Source: Bremia lactucae (lineage: Eukaryota > Oomycota > Peronosporomycetes > Peronosporales > Peronosporaceae). Taken from it: DNA of 64,000 nucleotides. The notes under the pieces were generated by a model, which was not told the origin of the DNA, did no database searches, and saw only the letters and a program-made list of their open reading frames with translations. The position numbers were made by a program, and so were the translations under genes. This document shows positions 9,415 through 20,122 of this stretch, one piece after another; position 1 is the first letter of the stretch; each line of letters begins with the position of its first letter. The stretch spans positions 1,337,519-1,401,518 of the forward strand of contig NC_090627.1 in the NCBI RefSeq assembly GCF_004359215.1, written 5' to 3'.

Positions 9415-10754
9415 TTGAGATTTATGAGCAAAAAGCTAAAAGCTAATAATCAGATTCCATACTACTGTAGTAAGGCTTTCCTCTTTGAGTACGGTGAAAA
9501 GTCTGCAAAGACTGCGAACGATTTGCCTGCGTCATTACAAAAGACCCGACGCATTACAAAAGGCCCGACGCATTGCAAAGATCTTAGCAAAGCAACTCAC
9601 CAAGGAGAAAGGATGCCTGCCCAAGCAAGAGTCCACCTTATCAGCTCCGTTACACGAGGTATACGCGCTTTTAGAAGAAGCCGAGCGCACCATTTTTAAG
9701 GATCTTCGGTTCAACTTAAGAGCCTAGTCTTTTTATAGTTCCGAACACATTCTTCTTCCATTATGGGCAACCCTCAAACGCCGAGCTAATGCAGCAAATG
9801 ATGCACATGCTACAGCAACAACAAGAGTTAATCAAAACATTCGCTAATTCCTAAAAGATAGGTGGGCTTAAGGTGGACGGGCTAAGGATGCCGACGTAAA
9901 GCGGAAAAAGCGAAGAGTCGGTTCGCCTTTATTACGCGCAAGTACAGCAATATTTTATTGCGCACGGTAAGAAGTGGAAAGAGGACGCAAAGGCTCCTCA
10001 AGTACTTGCCGTACTAGGAAGCTCATTGCGAGGACCAGCAGCACAATGGCTCTTGCTGCATCAAAAAAGAAATTCACTCAGCCGATGAGTTTTCTCTAGC
10101 AGTGAAAAAAAAACAATTCGTCTTTGCGGATCTGCAACAACGTCTTCGAGACGATCTGCATCGGCTGAGACAAGCCAATTGCAAAGGCTTAACGGACTAC
10201 ATTGCGAAATCTCGACACATTATTTCGCAAGTTGAGGACATGACTCGAGTTGACATTTCATCTATTTTCAACGAGGGTTTAAAGCAAGAACTCAAGAAGA
10301 AGTTCAATATCGACGGGGAAACGCACTGTAGGATGCTATTACTGTGGCGCTCGATTTTGAACGCACACATTCGGGTGTTTATCATCACCACAACGCTACA
10401 AAACCTCGTCCTGGTCCACAAAATGTGGCCAGAGAATTAAACAAGAAGCCAGAGCCGATGGAAATCGGCAATGCTCGGCCATTTAATAGGTCTTCTTGCG
10501 TCCATAATCGACGTCGAAATAAACGAAAGTGTGCATACTGCAAAATACTGGGGCACACGATTCAGCAGTGTTACAAGCGCAGGAACCAGCAAAATAATCG
10601 CGGCAACGGATATCGTCGCGATCGTGCGAACGCCAACTATTTCGTGAATGAGTCAGTTAAAGAAGAAACCATCGCGACTGCGTCAAACGAAGCTATCACC
10701 ACACTATGTGAAGCTGACTTTGCTTCCTTCACGGGAAAAGATTTGATCATCTAA
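9415..10754 (+). pseudogene. G4 Gypsy gag remnant
   Basis: Plus-strand coding pieces in shifted frames: 9415-9727, 10102-10440 and 10344-10754. The middle piece is a capsid-like helical region (LRDDLHRLRQANCKGL, TDYIAKSRHIISQV). The last piece has a complete zinc knuckle CAYCKILGHTIQQC (CX2CX4HX4C) followed by a basic tail, typical of nucleocapsid. Between 9730 and 10100 the frame is interrupted by stops, although residues such as WLLL and SLRGPAAQW-like capsid motifs are still visible. The region sits between the 5' LTR leader and the protease remnant, as gag should. It is clearly inactive. Confidence 0.75.
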
Positions 10755-11215
10755 AAGGGTCATCTTGACGATCGTGCTGTCAATATGATACTCGATTCTG
10801 GCGCCACATGCAATGGGGTGAAGCCGAGTTTGCTGCAATGCGTCATGTCCTGAAATGGCTTTCAAGTCACTCGTTTCGAAGGCACTAATAACACCAAAAA
10901 TAAGTGAAGAAAGGAGTCGCCAATAGCCCATTTGATGATAATCGAATTTCTGACGTTCCGGTCATTGAGTGGCCAATGAGCAATTGCCATGATGTAATTC
11001 CGGGTAAGCCCTGGTGTGCTGCGCACGAGCCAATCATTAATTGACGTACTCATCAAGTTTCGTTCAAAAGTGGTGACATACCATATGATGAGGTTGTGAA
11101 TCGGTCATTATTCCTCTGCTGACTTCTTAAGGAAATTGAAGACATCACAATTTGAAGAAGTCTATCGTGTCAAAATTTATCAAGAGTCGGAATTTACAAA
11201 ACCTCGTGAAAACGA
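10755..11215 (+). pseudogene. G4 protease remnant
   Basis: Near 10785 the plus strand reads MILDSGATCNGVKPSLL, the retropepsin active-site motif DSGAT. Downstream sequence to 11215 has several stops and shifts but lies between gag and reverse transcriptase as expected for a Gypsy protease. No intact domain remains. Confidence 0.65.
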
Positions 11216-12690
11216 TTGAAGGCTTTACTCGATTCCTATAAAGATGTATTCCCAGAAAAGTTACCGAATTCATTGCCTCCTCATCGGTCGGTGGAGTTTG
11301 GTATCAATATACAGCCCGGTGTGCAACCGAGTAATCGTTCGCCATTTCGACTTTCACAAGCTGAACAAAAGGCTTTACAGAAGTTCGTCGATGAGAACCT
11401 TTCATGCGGATAGATCGAGCTTTCAGACTCGCTTTGGGTATCAAACATCTTCGGCATTCCTTAAAATGACCCAACGATCGGTACGAGGTGTATCTCGTTC
11501 GGAATGGATTCGATCCGGAAACGCGAACATTTTGCTCAGTTGGGTGATTGGCTTTCGTTACGTCAACTCAACGTCAGTCGTCCCTAAAATACCTTTGCCG
11601 CGAATCGATAAATTATTCGATAAGATGTATGGTATGAGCTACTTCACAGTCATTGACTTAGCTCAAGGGTACCATCAGAGGCATATTCATCCGGATAGCA
11701 AAACGTACACTGCGTTTCGTAAATCAAATGAGACATATCAGTGGTGCGTTGCGCCGATGGGCCTTGCTGGAATGCCTCGCATTTCGTCGCGCTTGATGCG
11801 TGTTCTTTTTGAAAAGTTCTCATTCGTTGTTGTATATTTGGATGGTACATGCATCTTTTCCGTCTCAAAAAAAGGTACTTCTGAAAATTCTAAATTATCT
11901 GAACATTCATAACCCTGACACCATTGGCTATTAATTACTTTTAATGTAATACTGGGGTCAATTATTTCATGCTATCGTGTTCGACGTCTTACGCAAGTGA
12001 ATACTCTTCGCTCACATTGGTAAGTGCAAGTTCGCGCGTCAAGAGGTCAGCTTTTTGGGGCACGCTGTTTCTGGTGACGGATTATTTATCGAAAACAAAG
12101 GCGGAAGCAATCGCGAAGTGGCCTTCACTTACCTCTGTAAAGGAATCGCAAAGTTTTCTTGGTCTTGCTTGTTATTATCGCCGCTTTATTCATCAGTTTG
12201 CGCAAATAGTTCTGCCGTTGAGCCATCTCGTTAGGAAAGATTTTTCATGGGTCTTGAATGCAGAACAAGAGGATTTGCTCGTAAGGCTGAAGTCTGCCTT
12301 ACAAGCTGCACCTGTGCTGACTTTGCCTAACTCTTCACGCCCGTTTGTTCTCACTACGGATGCATCGGGGTCGTGCATTGGTGGCGACTTATCGCAATTT
12401 ATCAATAGACATGACCATCCAGTAGCGTTTTACTCAAAGAAACTTGGAATCCGTGAGATTAGTTGGCCTGCTCGTGAGAAGGATCTATTTGCAATAAAAG
12501 AGGGGTTAGAAAAATGGGCAATAGCGCCTGCTCTTGGCTTCTTCATCATCCGTCAGTCTCGCCGAAGTTGGCTCGATACTTGACCACCTTCGCTCAATAC
12601 GCGTTTACTATACACCACATTAATGGTGCTTTAAACGTTGTAGCTGATGCGCTTTCGCGCCGGCCTGATGATTCTGTCGTGGACAATATC
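11216..12690 (+). pseudogene. G4 reverse transcriptase and RNase H remnant
   Basis: Frames 11216-11413, 11244-11912, 11969-12583 and 12514-12807 together cover RT and RNase H. RT features: KALLDSYKDVFPEKLP at the N-terminus, MYGMSYFTVIDLAQGYHQ, APMGLAGMP, and the active-site strand VVVYLDGTCIF in which the second catalytic Asp of the usual YLDD is Gly. RNase H features: LTTDASGSCIGGDLSQF, FYSKKL, and NVVADALSRRPDD at its end. The frames require several shifts and there is a junction with stops around 11913-11968. The mutated active site and the breaks mean this copy cannot be active. Confidence 0.85.
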
Positions 12691-12887
12691 CGCTTTCATA
12701 AGTGCGATTTTCTAGTTGCCAACAACGAGGTACACGTTTACTTTGTTCGCCCTCGGTGCCAACTCTGCCCCGGGAGGAAGCTGAGACTCTGCAAGTTGCT
12801 GCCTTAATGACAGTGTCGTATGGCGAGTTGTCAACAGAAGTTCGTAAGCTACTTCAATAAGGCTTTGCCAGAATTGCCTAAAGAAGC

Positions 12888-14000
12888 ATGGAAAAGCTCC
12901 GAAACAAGTTTATTGATTGTGAAGCAAGAGAAATTGTTGTTTTTGCGCACATTAAACGTCTTTGCGTGCTCAACAACAACCGCTTGCGAACGAATGTAAT
13001 ATCGAAATATGATAATTCGGCAATAGCTGCTCTGCCGGGCAATCGCAGAACATTCTTGCGAGTTGCTCAGTGGTATTACCGGAAATCGTTGCAGAGAAAC
13101 GTCAAGGAATATGTCAAAACTTGGGAAACCTGCGCACGTCGGAAACATGATAATTAACAAAAAAACAACGTATTACTTATGCCAATTCCAATACCGGATG
13201 CTTGCTGGCAAGTGGTATCAATGGACTTTATAAGAGGGCTTCCTGTTTCCAATGGATTTGCCATCCTAACTGTTGTCGATAAGTTTTCCAAACGCACGAA
13301 GTATGCAGCAGTGCACGATAAGGACGATGCATGCACCACAGCAAAAGTATTTTTTGATGCTGTCATTCGACACCATGGTATTCCCGCAGTTAATATCAGT
13401 GACCGAGATAGCAAGTTCACGTCCATGTTTTCGAAGTCATTGATGACGATCATCGGTGTTCGTCTAAGTATTACAACCGCTTATCGGGCTTAAGCCGATG
13501 GACAGACCGAGCGCCAGAACCTTGTGGTAGAAGACGCACTCAATCGCATAGCATCTTACCATGGCACTGACAGGACCGAACACTTGGGAAGCATAGAGTA
13601 TGCGTCTATACTGGTTCGTGCATCTACTGGATACTCTTCCTTTGAAATAGATACGGGAAGAAGGGAACGCTCTGCATGGCAAAAGTCACTGGGCTGGACT
13701 AGTCAACCAAAGGATATTGACGTTTACGCAAAAGAGTTTATCGAAGTACGAGCAAATATCATCGATCAGGCTCGCAGAAATCTGTTGATAGCACAAGCTT
13801 CGCAAAAGCAATATTACGATCAAAAGCGCCGAATAAATCAGGTCGAATTCAAAGTTGGAGATCTACTTATACTTGATACTCGCAAAATATCGTTTAAACA
13901 CGCTGCGAAAAATATGGGACACCAAGAGCCAAGATTGCGGCAAGAAAGGTGGAACCATTCGAAACTATCAAAATGTTTAATTCTAATGTGGCAAGCTTGA
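12888..14000 (+). pseudogene. G4 integrase remnant
   Basis: Piece 12888-13157 is the zinc-binding region, with the ending CARRKHDN where a CxxC is expected. Piece 13179-13493 is the catalytic core: WQVVSMDFIRGLP (first Asp), VVDKFSKRTKYAAV, and NISDRDSKFTSMF (second Asp). After an in-frame stop at 13491 the third acidic residue lies in ADGQTERQNLVVEDAL. Piece 13524-14000 continues to the C-terminal SH3-like part with VEFKVGDLLILDTRK. The order is normal for Gypsy; the copy is dead because of the stop and shifts. Confidence 0.85.
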
Positions 14001-14100
14001 GTTACCACAAACTATGAATAGGATTATTCCAACCTTTAATGTTGATGTTCTATCAAGTATGAACCGACACCGGAAAGGTTTCGAAGTCGCCCGATACCGA

Positions 14101-14320
14101 AAGCATCACAATTCGTGGATAATGGCACAGCGGATCATTTTCAAGTTATTGAACGTCTGTTGAAGAAAGCCAACTCAATCGCTAACCATACTGGCTCGTA
14201 CAATGGCATGGCGAAACTAAGGAAGAAGCAAGCTAAGAAAAAGAGAAAAATATTCGCCATGTCTCCCACTGGAAGGACCTCGTCGCCGACTTCAATCAGC
14301 GTCAACGAGAGATCAAATCG
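14101..14320 (+). pseudogene. G4 chromodomain remnant
   Basis: Downstream of integrase the plus strand encodes FQVIERLLKK and, one frame over, YWLVQWHGETKEEAS, followed by HWKDLVADFNQRQRE in another frame. These are the three strands and the final helix of a chromodomain, split by frameshifts, with the Trp after EEAS changed to a stop. The domain ends within ~40 bases of the 3' LTR, so unlike G1-G3 this family has no room for an extra ORF after it. Confidence 0.65.
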
Positions 14321-14327
14321 GGGAGGA
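14318..14327 (+). other. Polypurine tract of G4
   Basis: TCGGGGAGGA directly precedes the TGTCAGGACC start of the 3' LTR, as a plus-strand primer site should. This fixes the LTR start and shows that the LTR begins at TGTCAGG. Confidence 0.7.
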
Positions 14328-14574
14328 TGTCAGGACCAGTTAACTCGCTAAGCCCTTGGCCACTCATTTCGATTCATCTATTGAACCATTCATTTTCTTT
14401 AATTCAAATTTACATATGCGCCATAATTAAAACAAGTATAAGGTTTGCGCAATTAGGAGATATGATACTTCGTAAGAATTAGATTTAGGATAGGCGATAC
14501 CTTAAGGAGTGAACCAAAAGTATCGGTTAGTAAAACTAAATTAATTCAGTCGTAATTTACCCCCATTCCACACA
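14328..14574 (+). repeat. G4 3' LTR
   Basis: 247 bp, direct copy of 8688-8937, beginning TGTCAGGACC and ending CACA. It is followed immediately by the second copy of direct repeat B. Confidence 0.8.
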
Positions 14575-14577
14575 AGA

Positions 14578-15056
14578 GGTCCCGGCGCCATTCCGATAAC
14601 GTTGTAAACATTGTCGACTGCTGCGGGTCCATTTTAAGAAAGTGATCGGAAGAACGTAGGGTAGTTATGTTTTGAATATTTTATATAGTTATTTAAATTG
14701 AATTTTATTGCCAGGTCGTTATTAAAATTAAGAAAGAATGCCAGTTGGTATACAATTTAACTAAGTAAAATTTTAGGGAAGTATGATCCTTTGGCTGATG
14801 TATATTTGGTAAGGCTGTAAAGATCGAGTGCGGCAACCGATTCTAGTTTACATTTGGATAAAGGTCTACGTGGCTCGGAGCCTACCGCCATAATAGCCAT
14901 AGAAGGATATCAATATTAAAAATAATGACGACAAGAAACAGTTTCTTATTGCTCTACATTGTTTAGTAAGTATACTTAGTTACGACGTAGAGCTAGCTAA
15001 GTAAAATAAACAGGTGTTCCTTGTGCTGCACACTATCTCCGTTCCAGCGCGAGATT
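14578..15056. repeat. Direct repeat B, copy 2
   Basis: A diverged direct copy (~88-90% by eye) of 8219-8687. In minus orientation its first ~60 bases correspond to the first codons of the TMEM41-like gene, but the ATG is changed (CAT to TAA on the plus strand), so no gene start survives. It has an extra ~20 bases near 14870-14895. It ends GCGAGATT as copy 1 does. Sequence 15057-15237 beyond it matches nothing that I can see in the window. Confidence 0.8.
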
Positions 15057-15237
15057 CATTTGCGACGTTTGAGGTAATTCCCCCCGATTAAAATACACTT
15101 ATTATGAGTACTGCGTAAGATGCATGGTAAGTTGTTCCTGAGCGAATCCGTCACATGTTTACGCAGGGCATCCCAGTGAAAAGCGCTCAGTTAGAGGCAT
15201 GTCGATGAGAATGCTCTTGATTAAAGCCTACACTAAG

Positions 15238-15804
15238 ATCAACGTGCCGGCTCAGGCTGATTTACTGATGCCTGAATTGAATCCTATCATCGGTTTAATT
15301 AAATTCGTCGGATAGGAAGATCAATGAAAATCTTCGCATCTGGTTCGCGAGGCGAAAATGACCAAATCGACCACCCTTACAATGAAGCTTCAATTTTAGC
15401 CCACGCAATCTTCATTTTAGAGGTCGAGCAAAATCTCGAGCATACACTCGCTGCAGCATATTTTTATAGCGGAACATCGTAGGAAGATGCAGGTATCATG
15501 TAGGCCTTCGCTGTCTACTGATAGTCGTTCACACTATCGCTACATTTAGGTAAGCGTCAGCTGTTGGCGTATGCATAAAAATTTACGCTCGCTCATACCA
15601 AGCTTGCTCCTGATCTGGTAATCGACAATATCAAAGCCGAGTCTAAGAATGTGCCCGGCTTGGTCCCGCTATTTCGAGTACAGCTAATTATACATGCGGA
15701 GGCTGCCTATTTGGCGTTGCTAAAAGAGAACGCGCACCGAAAGGCCTTATGCCATTAGTATATTGGCCGCCTATGTCATAACAATTTAAAAAACGTGCCT
15801 AGAG
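15238..15804 (+). repeat. Inverted duplicate block (right copy), upstream of the solo LTR
   Basis: Reverse-complement counterpart of roughly 270-825. It carries the same unknown frame, here on the plus strand and broken by several stops; motifs such as HPYNEASILAHAIFILEVEQ and LAPDLVIDNIKAESKN are recognisable in pieces. Function unknown. The left edge coincides with the last bases of a G1 LTR (AACGTGCCGGCT). Confidence 0.65.
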
Positions 15805-16334
15805 TGTAACGGGCTAAAGTTGCCCGAATGTAACACAGTTCCCGTTAAGTACACTTGGTGTACTTAAGGGGATGGTCAATTACTAAATTATAGTAACTAG
15901 ACCCAGCACTCGGGTGTGGTGCACATTTGTGACCAACCCTTGTGTATGTGATGCACATCGGTGCATTCACATTACGAGGGATGACGCCTAGCGTCATCCG
16001 TTACGCGAGGTATCTAGAAAGATACGCTCGCAATACATATTGTTATCTATAGAGATGACATTTCGATTGGTAAAAATAGGTACTTGTATTTAATATGATT
16101 AAAAATATAAACCAGTCTGAAAACTACATCCTGCTTGGTAAGTGCGCACGAGGAGCCGGATTACCGCTCCCGTGACGACAGTTAACCGGAGTACTTAGTG
16201 CGTTGGGTGAGGTCGCTTGCGCGCCCACACAACTACCTCACTGCGCGCAAGAGAAGCTGGTTAAACCGCTTCCTCGCTGTGCTAGGGTGTGTGTCTAAGT
16301 AGAGCGTGGCCGCATTACGACGTGCCCGCCTACA
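15805..16334 (+). repeat. Solo G1 LTR
   Basis: 530 bp starting TGTAACGGGC and ending GCCTACA. It interrupts the duplicated block: the flanks TAGAG (left) and TATAG (right) look like a 5-bp target duplication with one difference, and the left copy of the block reads straight through the site (CCTATAAAGCTC on the minus strand near 262-272). No internal element sequence is attached, so it is a solo LTR. It is the most complete G1 LTR in the window. Confidence 0.85.
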
Positions 16335-16553
16335 TATAGAGCTCAGCAATGTGTCCAACAAATGGTGCTGGTCGAATGTAAGGCTCCGTATCGCTTGGAG
16401 GTCGAAACCTCAATACCGAACAAAATGGTGTTAATGTTAGACATAAGGAATACCAACAAATGTTGACGTTGCATTTCATGCGCAATCAGGGACGCGGTTG
16501 TGCCTGTCTACGCGCGCTCGCCCAAATGGACGTGTTTTTGACTGCCTCTGTAA
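16335..16553 (+). repeat. Inverted duplicate block (right copy), downstream of the solo LTR
   Basis: Reverse-complement counterpart of 48-265, ending CTGCCTCTGTAA directly before a G2 LTR/leader. The identical junction exists at 47/48. Confidence 0.75.
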
Positions 16554-17070
16554 TGAGGCACACATTGGTTGGAAAGCCGTTGTTGTGGTACATTTACTAT
16601 GTGGGTAAAATACCCTTTATTTTACTTTAAAATAGTTGATTATCAAAATCCCATTGTATTATGGGTAACAAATGTGGTCGCCGCCAGATCTTTATCTGGC
16701 GACCAAAATTTATCTTAAAATTAGGTACGGTAAGGTCTAAAGATTTAATTAATTAAAAAAGTTGAGTTCCCCTTTTGTTCTTAAAGCGTCTAGTGTCTTT
16801 TTAAGGCTTGCGCATTGATCTGTGACAGATAGAAGCCTTTCTGAGATACATTGGTTCTACGAACCCCTGAACCCTTGAACTAGGATTCATTAAGCTCTAA
16901 TAGCTTGTACGAATTCCTAAGTTGTTAAACCCAATAGTTCTATTGAACGAAGAGGCTCTCTGAGGCTAAAATTCTTTCTCTGACTTAAGGGACGAGGTAG
17001 CTCCGCTACACTCGGTAGCACTCGTAGTCAATCTACGCCTGAGTCTTTACAAAACTAATCCATCACGAAA
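16554..17070 (+). repeat. G2 LTR and leader (plus copy)
   Basis: Begins TGAGGCACACATTGG and runs to the gag ATG at 17071. The reverse complement of 25366-25904 matches it throughout (GGGTAAAATACCCTTTA, ATCTGGCG, TTGCGCATTGATCTGT, GTAGCTCCGCTACAC). Without a 3' LTR in the window I cannot place the LTR end precisely. Confidence 0.75.
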
Positions 17071-18005
17071 ATGGAAGAGGTTCCAGAGTTGTCAGAAGCG
17101 CAACGCGCCGCTTATGACAAGCCTAAAACCTTATTCGAGCTTGAACGCGTGGAATTTATTATTTCCCAGGAACCAGAGGTCCTAAATGCAAGGCTTGAAG
17201 CCTTCATGCGGAACGAAACCTCCCTGGTCGGTCAGGTAGGACCACTTTGCGGCTTCTATGCCAACTCGGTATATCTCTGTACCTGACTCAGAGCCGAGGG
17301 CTCGCCCTCTAAATGTAAATGTGAAGACATTTGAGGGAAAAGAGGGAGAAAATCTCCCTTTTTGGATTGAGCAGATGGAAATGTCCATTGATTCCGCCTT
17401 GTTCTTAACAGAACGGCAAAAGGTGGCTATGGTTATTTCCAAACTTGGAGGTAGAGCGGGCACTATCGTGCAGCACGTCCATAAATGACGCTTTTCCCTC
17501 ATGGGATTCGCTGAAACAGCAAATGACCAGCATGTTTGCACCGCCTGATCAGGCTTTTCGCATGCGAGCACGGCTCCTAGCGACTCGACAGGGTAAAAGA
17601 ACCCTAGGAGACTTTGTCCAGGAGTTGAGATTTCTCATTGCATCTACGCATCAAGACCCGGTGCAAGAAGCAATTGTAGGAACCATCTTTATGGGGGGTC
17701 TCAATGAAGGCGCGTTGCCCGGACGGAATTAATCCGATCTCATCCTGCTACTTATGAAGAGGCAGTTGCCATAGCGCTACGCACCGAGTTCGACTTTAAG
17801 TCTGCTCGCGTTAGCACGCCTATTTACCAAACAAGCTCTTCGAGCACATGGGTACCATCTAATAGACCGGAACCCATGGATCTAAGCCTTGTTGAGGAAG
17901 GAGAAGAGGCACTTCAAGCTGTGGAACAGCATGAAATCATTAGATGTTTTATGTGCGGAAGCAAGAAAAATTTACGTCTGGCCTGTCCCCAACTAAATAC
18001 TCGTT
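17071..18005 (+). pseudogene. G2 gag remnant (plus copy)
   Basis: Three frames in succession: 17071-17286 (MEEVPELSEAQRAAYDK, Gag N-terminus), 17258-17488 ([17 protein letters not shown], the start of the Retrotrans_gag capsid domain) and 17445-17732 (SWDSLKQQMTSMFAPPDQAF, GKRTLGDFVQELRFLI). The later part ends with a zinc knuckle CFMCGSKKNLRLAC near 17950, whose His is Asn. The capsid matches the Gypsy PF03732-type pattern in order and spacing. Two frameshifts and stops make it inactive. The minus copy of G2 lacks most of this region. Confidence 0.8.
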
Positions 18006-19420
18006 AAGCTCGAACGAGCACCAATTCCGACATATACCAGAAATCTGGTACGGTGCGAAAAACGTCGGTACCCAGTAACCGGGGAAGACCTAGGCTCTAT
18101 TAAAACTCTCGGAGGTGAGAGTAGACATGACCTAACCCCAATTAGCTCTTTGCGTAATGGCACGGGACGTGAGTACAAGCCTGGCTTGTTAGTCGCTCAA
18201 GCGACTGTGAATGGACTTTGATAAGCCATGGTCAGTTTTAATTTGCTCAGGAGCGTCTTGCAATTATGCTCGACGTCTTTGATTGTAAGAAGTCAACAAT
18301 ACGTTTAGGACTTAAAGCGCATGAAAGTAATTCAATCACTGTTCGCGTAGCGACTGGGGCTCGTGTCACTCTTCCTAGAGTTCCTTTGAACTTACGCATA
18401 AAGTTTCTTGGCTTTGACAGTATGCAACGTGGTCTCGTCCTTGATTGGATTCGAGATATGATCTCATCCTTGGTATGGCCTGGCTTGAACGCCAAGAGCC
18501 ATGGATCGATTGAAGGTCTAAAACCTTAAGCGTCACACGCAATGTTCCTAGCAAAGTTTCGAAGAGTAATGAGCCCACCTTTGCTAGGCAACAAGAAACG
18601 CTATTGGTGCGAATGACTGACTAAATCTGTCAGTGGGTTAGACATTGGAATGTCTAAGTTAATAAACCCAATGTTGAAAACATTAAGTTTGAGCCCGCAA
18701 CAGAATTAAGTGGAACGGCACGTATTCCGTCGAGTGACACTCGTTGTAAAAACGCCTCAATGAATGCTGAAAGCTGTTGGCCTTAGACCGAGTCATCAAG
18801 GGTGTAATATCCCTGAGAAACGTGGAGTGGCAAGTCTAAGTCCACCGAGTTTGTTCGGCCGAGGTGGCACCATACTGAGTGTCAGCAGTGACACTATTGG
18901 CGGTTCGCTAGGGCATTTCGTGTCAAACTCTTCTAATGCACGTGAAGTGACATGTGGACAAGGAAGCTGAGTTTTCTAACTCCTTGTCGGATGTCGAAGT
19001 AGACACCAGCTCTGGTATAGATCTTATACAGGCTGAAAATTTGAAGACGTGAATGTGCCGGCCTCTAAGAGGCGTATTGTCTCTACTCCAAGGCAGGCGA
19101 GATGCAAAGTATCTATACCCTCACAAAGTGATACGAGTAAGGAATAGAATATGCTTGTAAATGGTGTAACCGGTAAAATCGAGGGCGAATTGAGCCTTGC
19201 GGCAATCCCTTCGTAACATGCTCTTCTGGAGAAAGACAAAATGTCTAGTGATGAGTGCGGTCGAGCCTTAAAGGCTGGCGGCTTCTTGAGACGGTGGTCA
19301 GTCGACCAACGATTAAGTTAAACTCATCGTCACTTCTGGACGAAGTTGTCCTGGATGACACAGAAGCTGCACTTAGTGCGCGGAGTGGATCATCAATCCT
19401 TAAAGATCCGCAGATCCATT
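18006..19420 (+). pseudogene. G2 protease and linker remnant (plus copy)
   Basis: Parallel to the better preserved 24129-25004 frame on the other strand. Around 18170-18270 the text GREYKPGLLVAQATV and SGASCNYA, the protease active-site region, can be read in pieces; the first Asp of DSGAS is Cys here (ILICSGASCNY). Frame 18266-18529 carries the middle (VRVATGARVTLPRVPLNLRI). Sequence to 19420 continues into the Ser/Gly-rich linker between protease and RT with many stops. Confidence 0.7.
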
Positions 19421-20122
19421 TTATTCCTTGATTAAGAATTTTAAGATGTGATCTGTCAAATATACCATCTGTTTACCCCCGGATAGAGGTGTCCGTCATG
19501 AAATTGACTTAATCCCTGGAAACAAATACTCTGTCACACGACAGTGGCCTTTACCAAGGAAACAGTGTGACAACATTGACAATTTTTCCGAGCTAGGCAC
19601 GAGGCTGGAATGGTACGACAAAGCAAATCTCCCCGTTCGACACCGACATTTTGAGTCAGAAAGCCAAATGGCAAATGGCACATTGTACTGCTTATAATAA
19701 GCTTTTCTTATGCTGTCACTATACCTGCACAAACCCCCATTCCTAGAAAGGATGTTCTCCAGAACATTGTGGTGGGATGTACAATGTACAGTGCACTTGA
19801 CGTAGTCGATGGTTATTACCAACTGCTCATGCGAGCTAGCGATATTTCGCTTACAGCGCAACTCAGGCAGTATGCCATGGGAGTGGTTGGTTATGCAACA
19901 AGGGATTTCCAACGCCCCGGCGACATTTAATCGTCTAGTGACGCAACTGTTCCGCCCTCATTGAGGTTATGCACAGACTTATTTTGATGAATTTTTTGTC
20001 CATAGTCGTGCGGGGCAGGGTCGGTAGGATGTGAAAAATTATATAGACCATTTCGAGTAGTGCTCGAGTGTATGCGCACAGATAAATTGTATGCTAATGC
20101 ATCTAAATGCATTTTTGGTCAC
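19421..20122 (+). pseudogene. G2 reverse transcriptase, truncated (plus copy)
   Basis: Plus-strand fragments encode RT: SVTRQWPLPRKQCDNIDNF, then the palm with YFDE replacing YFDD near 19980 (TYFDEFFVHSR), and LYANASKCIFG at the end. Coding stops abruptly at about 20122, where sequence from the opposite-facing G2 copy begins. Several frameshifts are present. The breakpoint corresponds to ~22995 in the minus copy. Confidence 0.8.

Noticed and set aside
14328..15058. A 730-bp G4 LTR made of the 247-bp LTR plus repeat B
   Set aside because: On the 5' side repeat B lies before, not after, the 250-bp LTR, and the LTR is followed by a primer-site-like sequence, so the short LTR is preferred.
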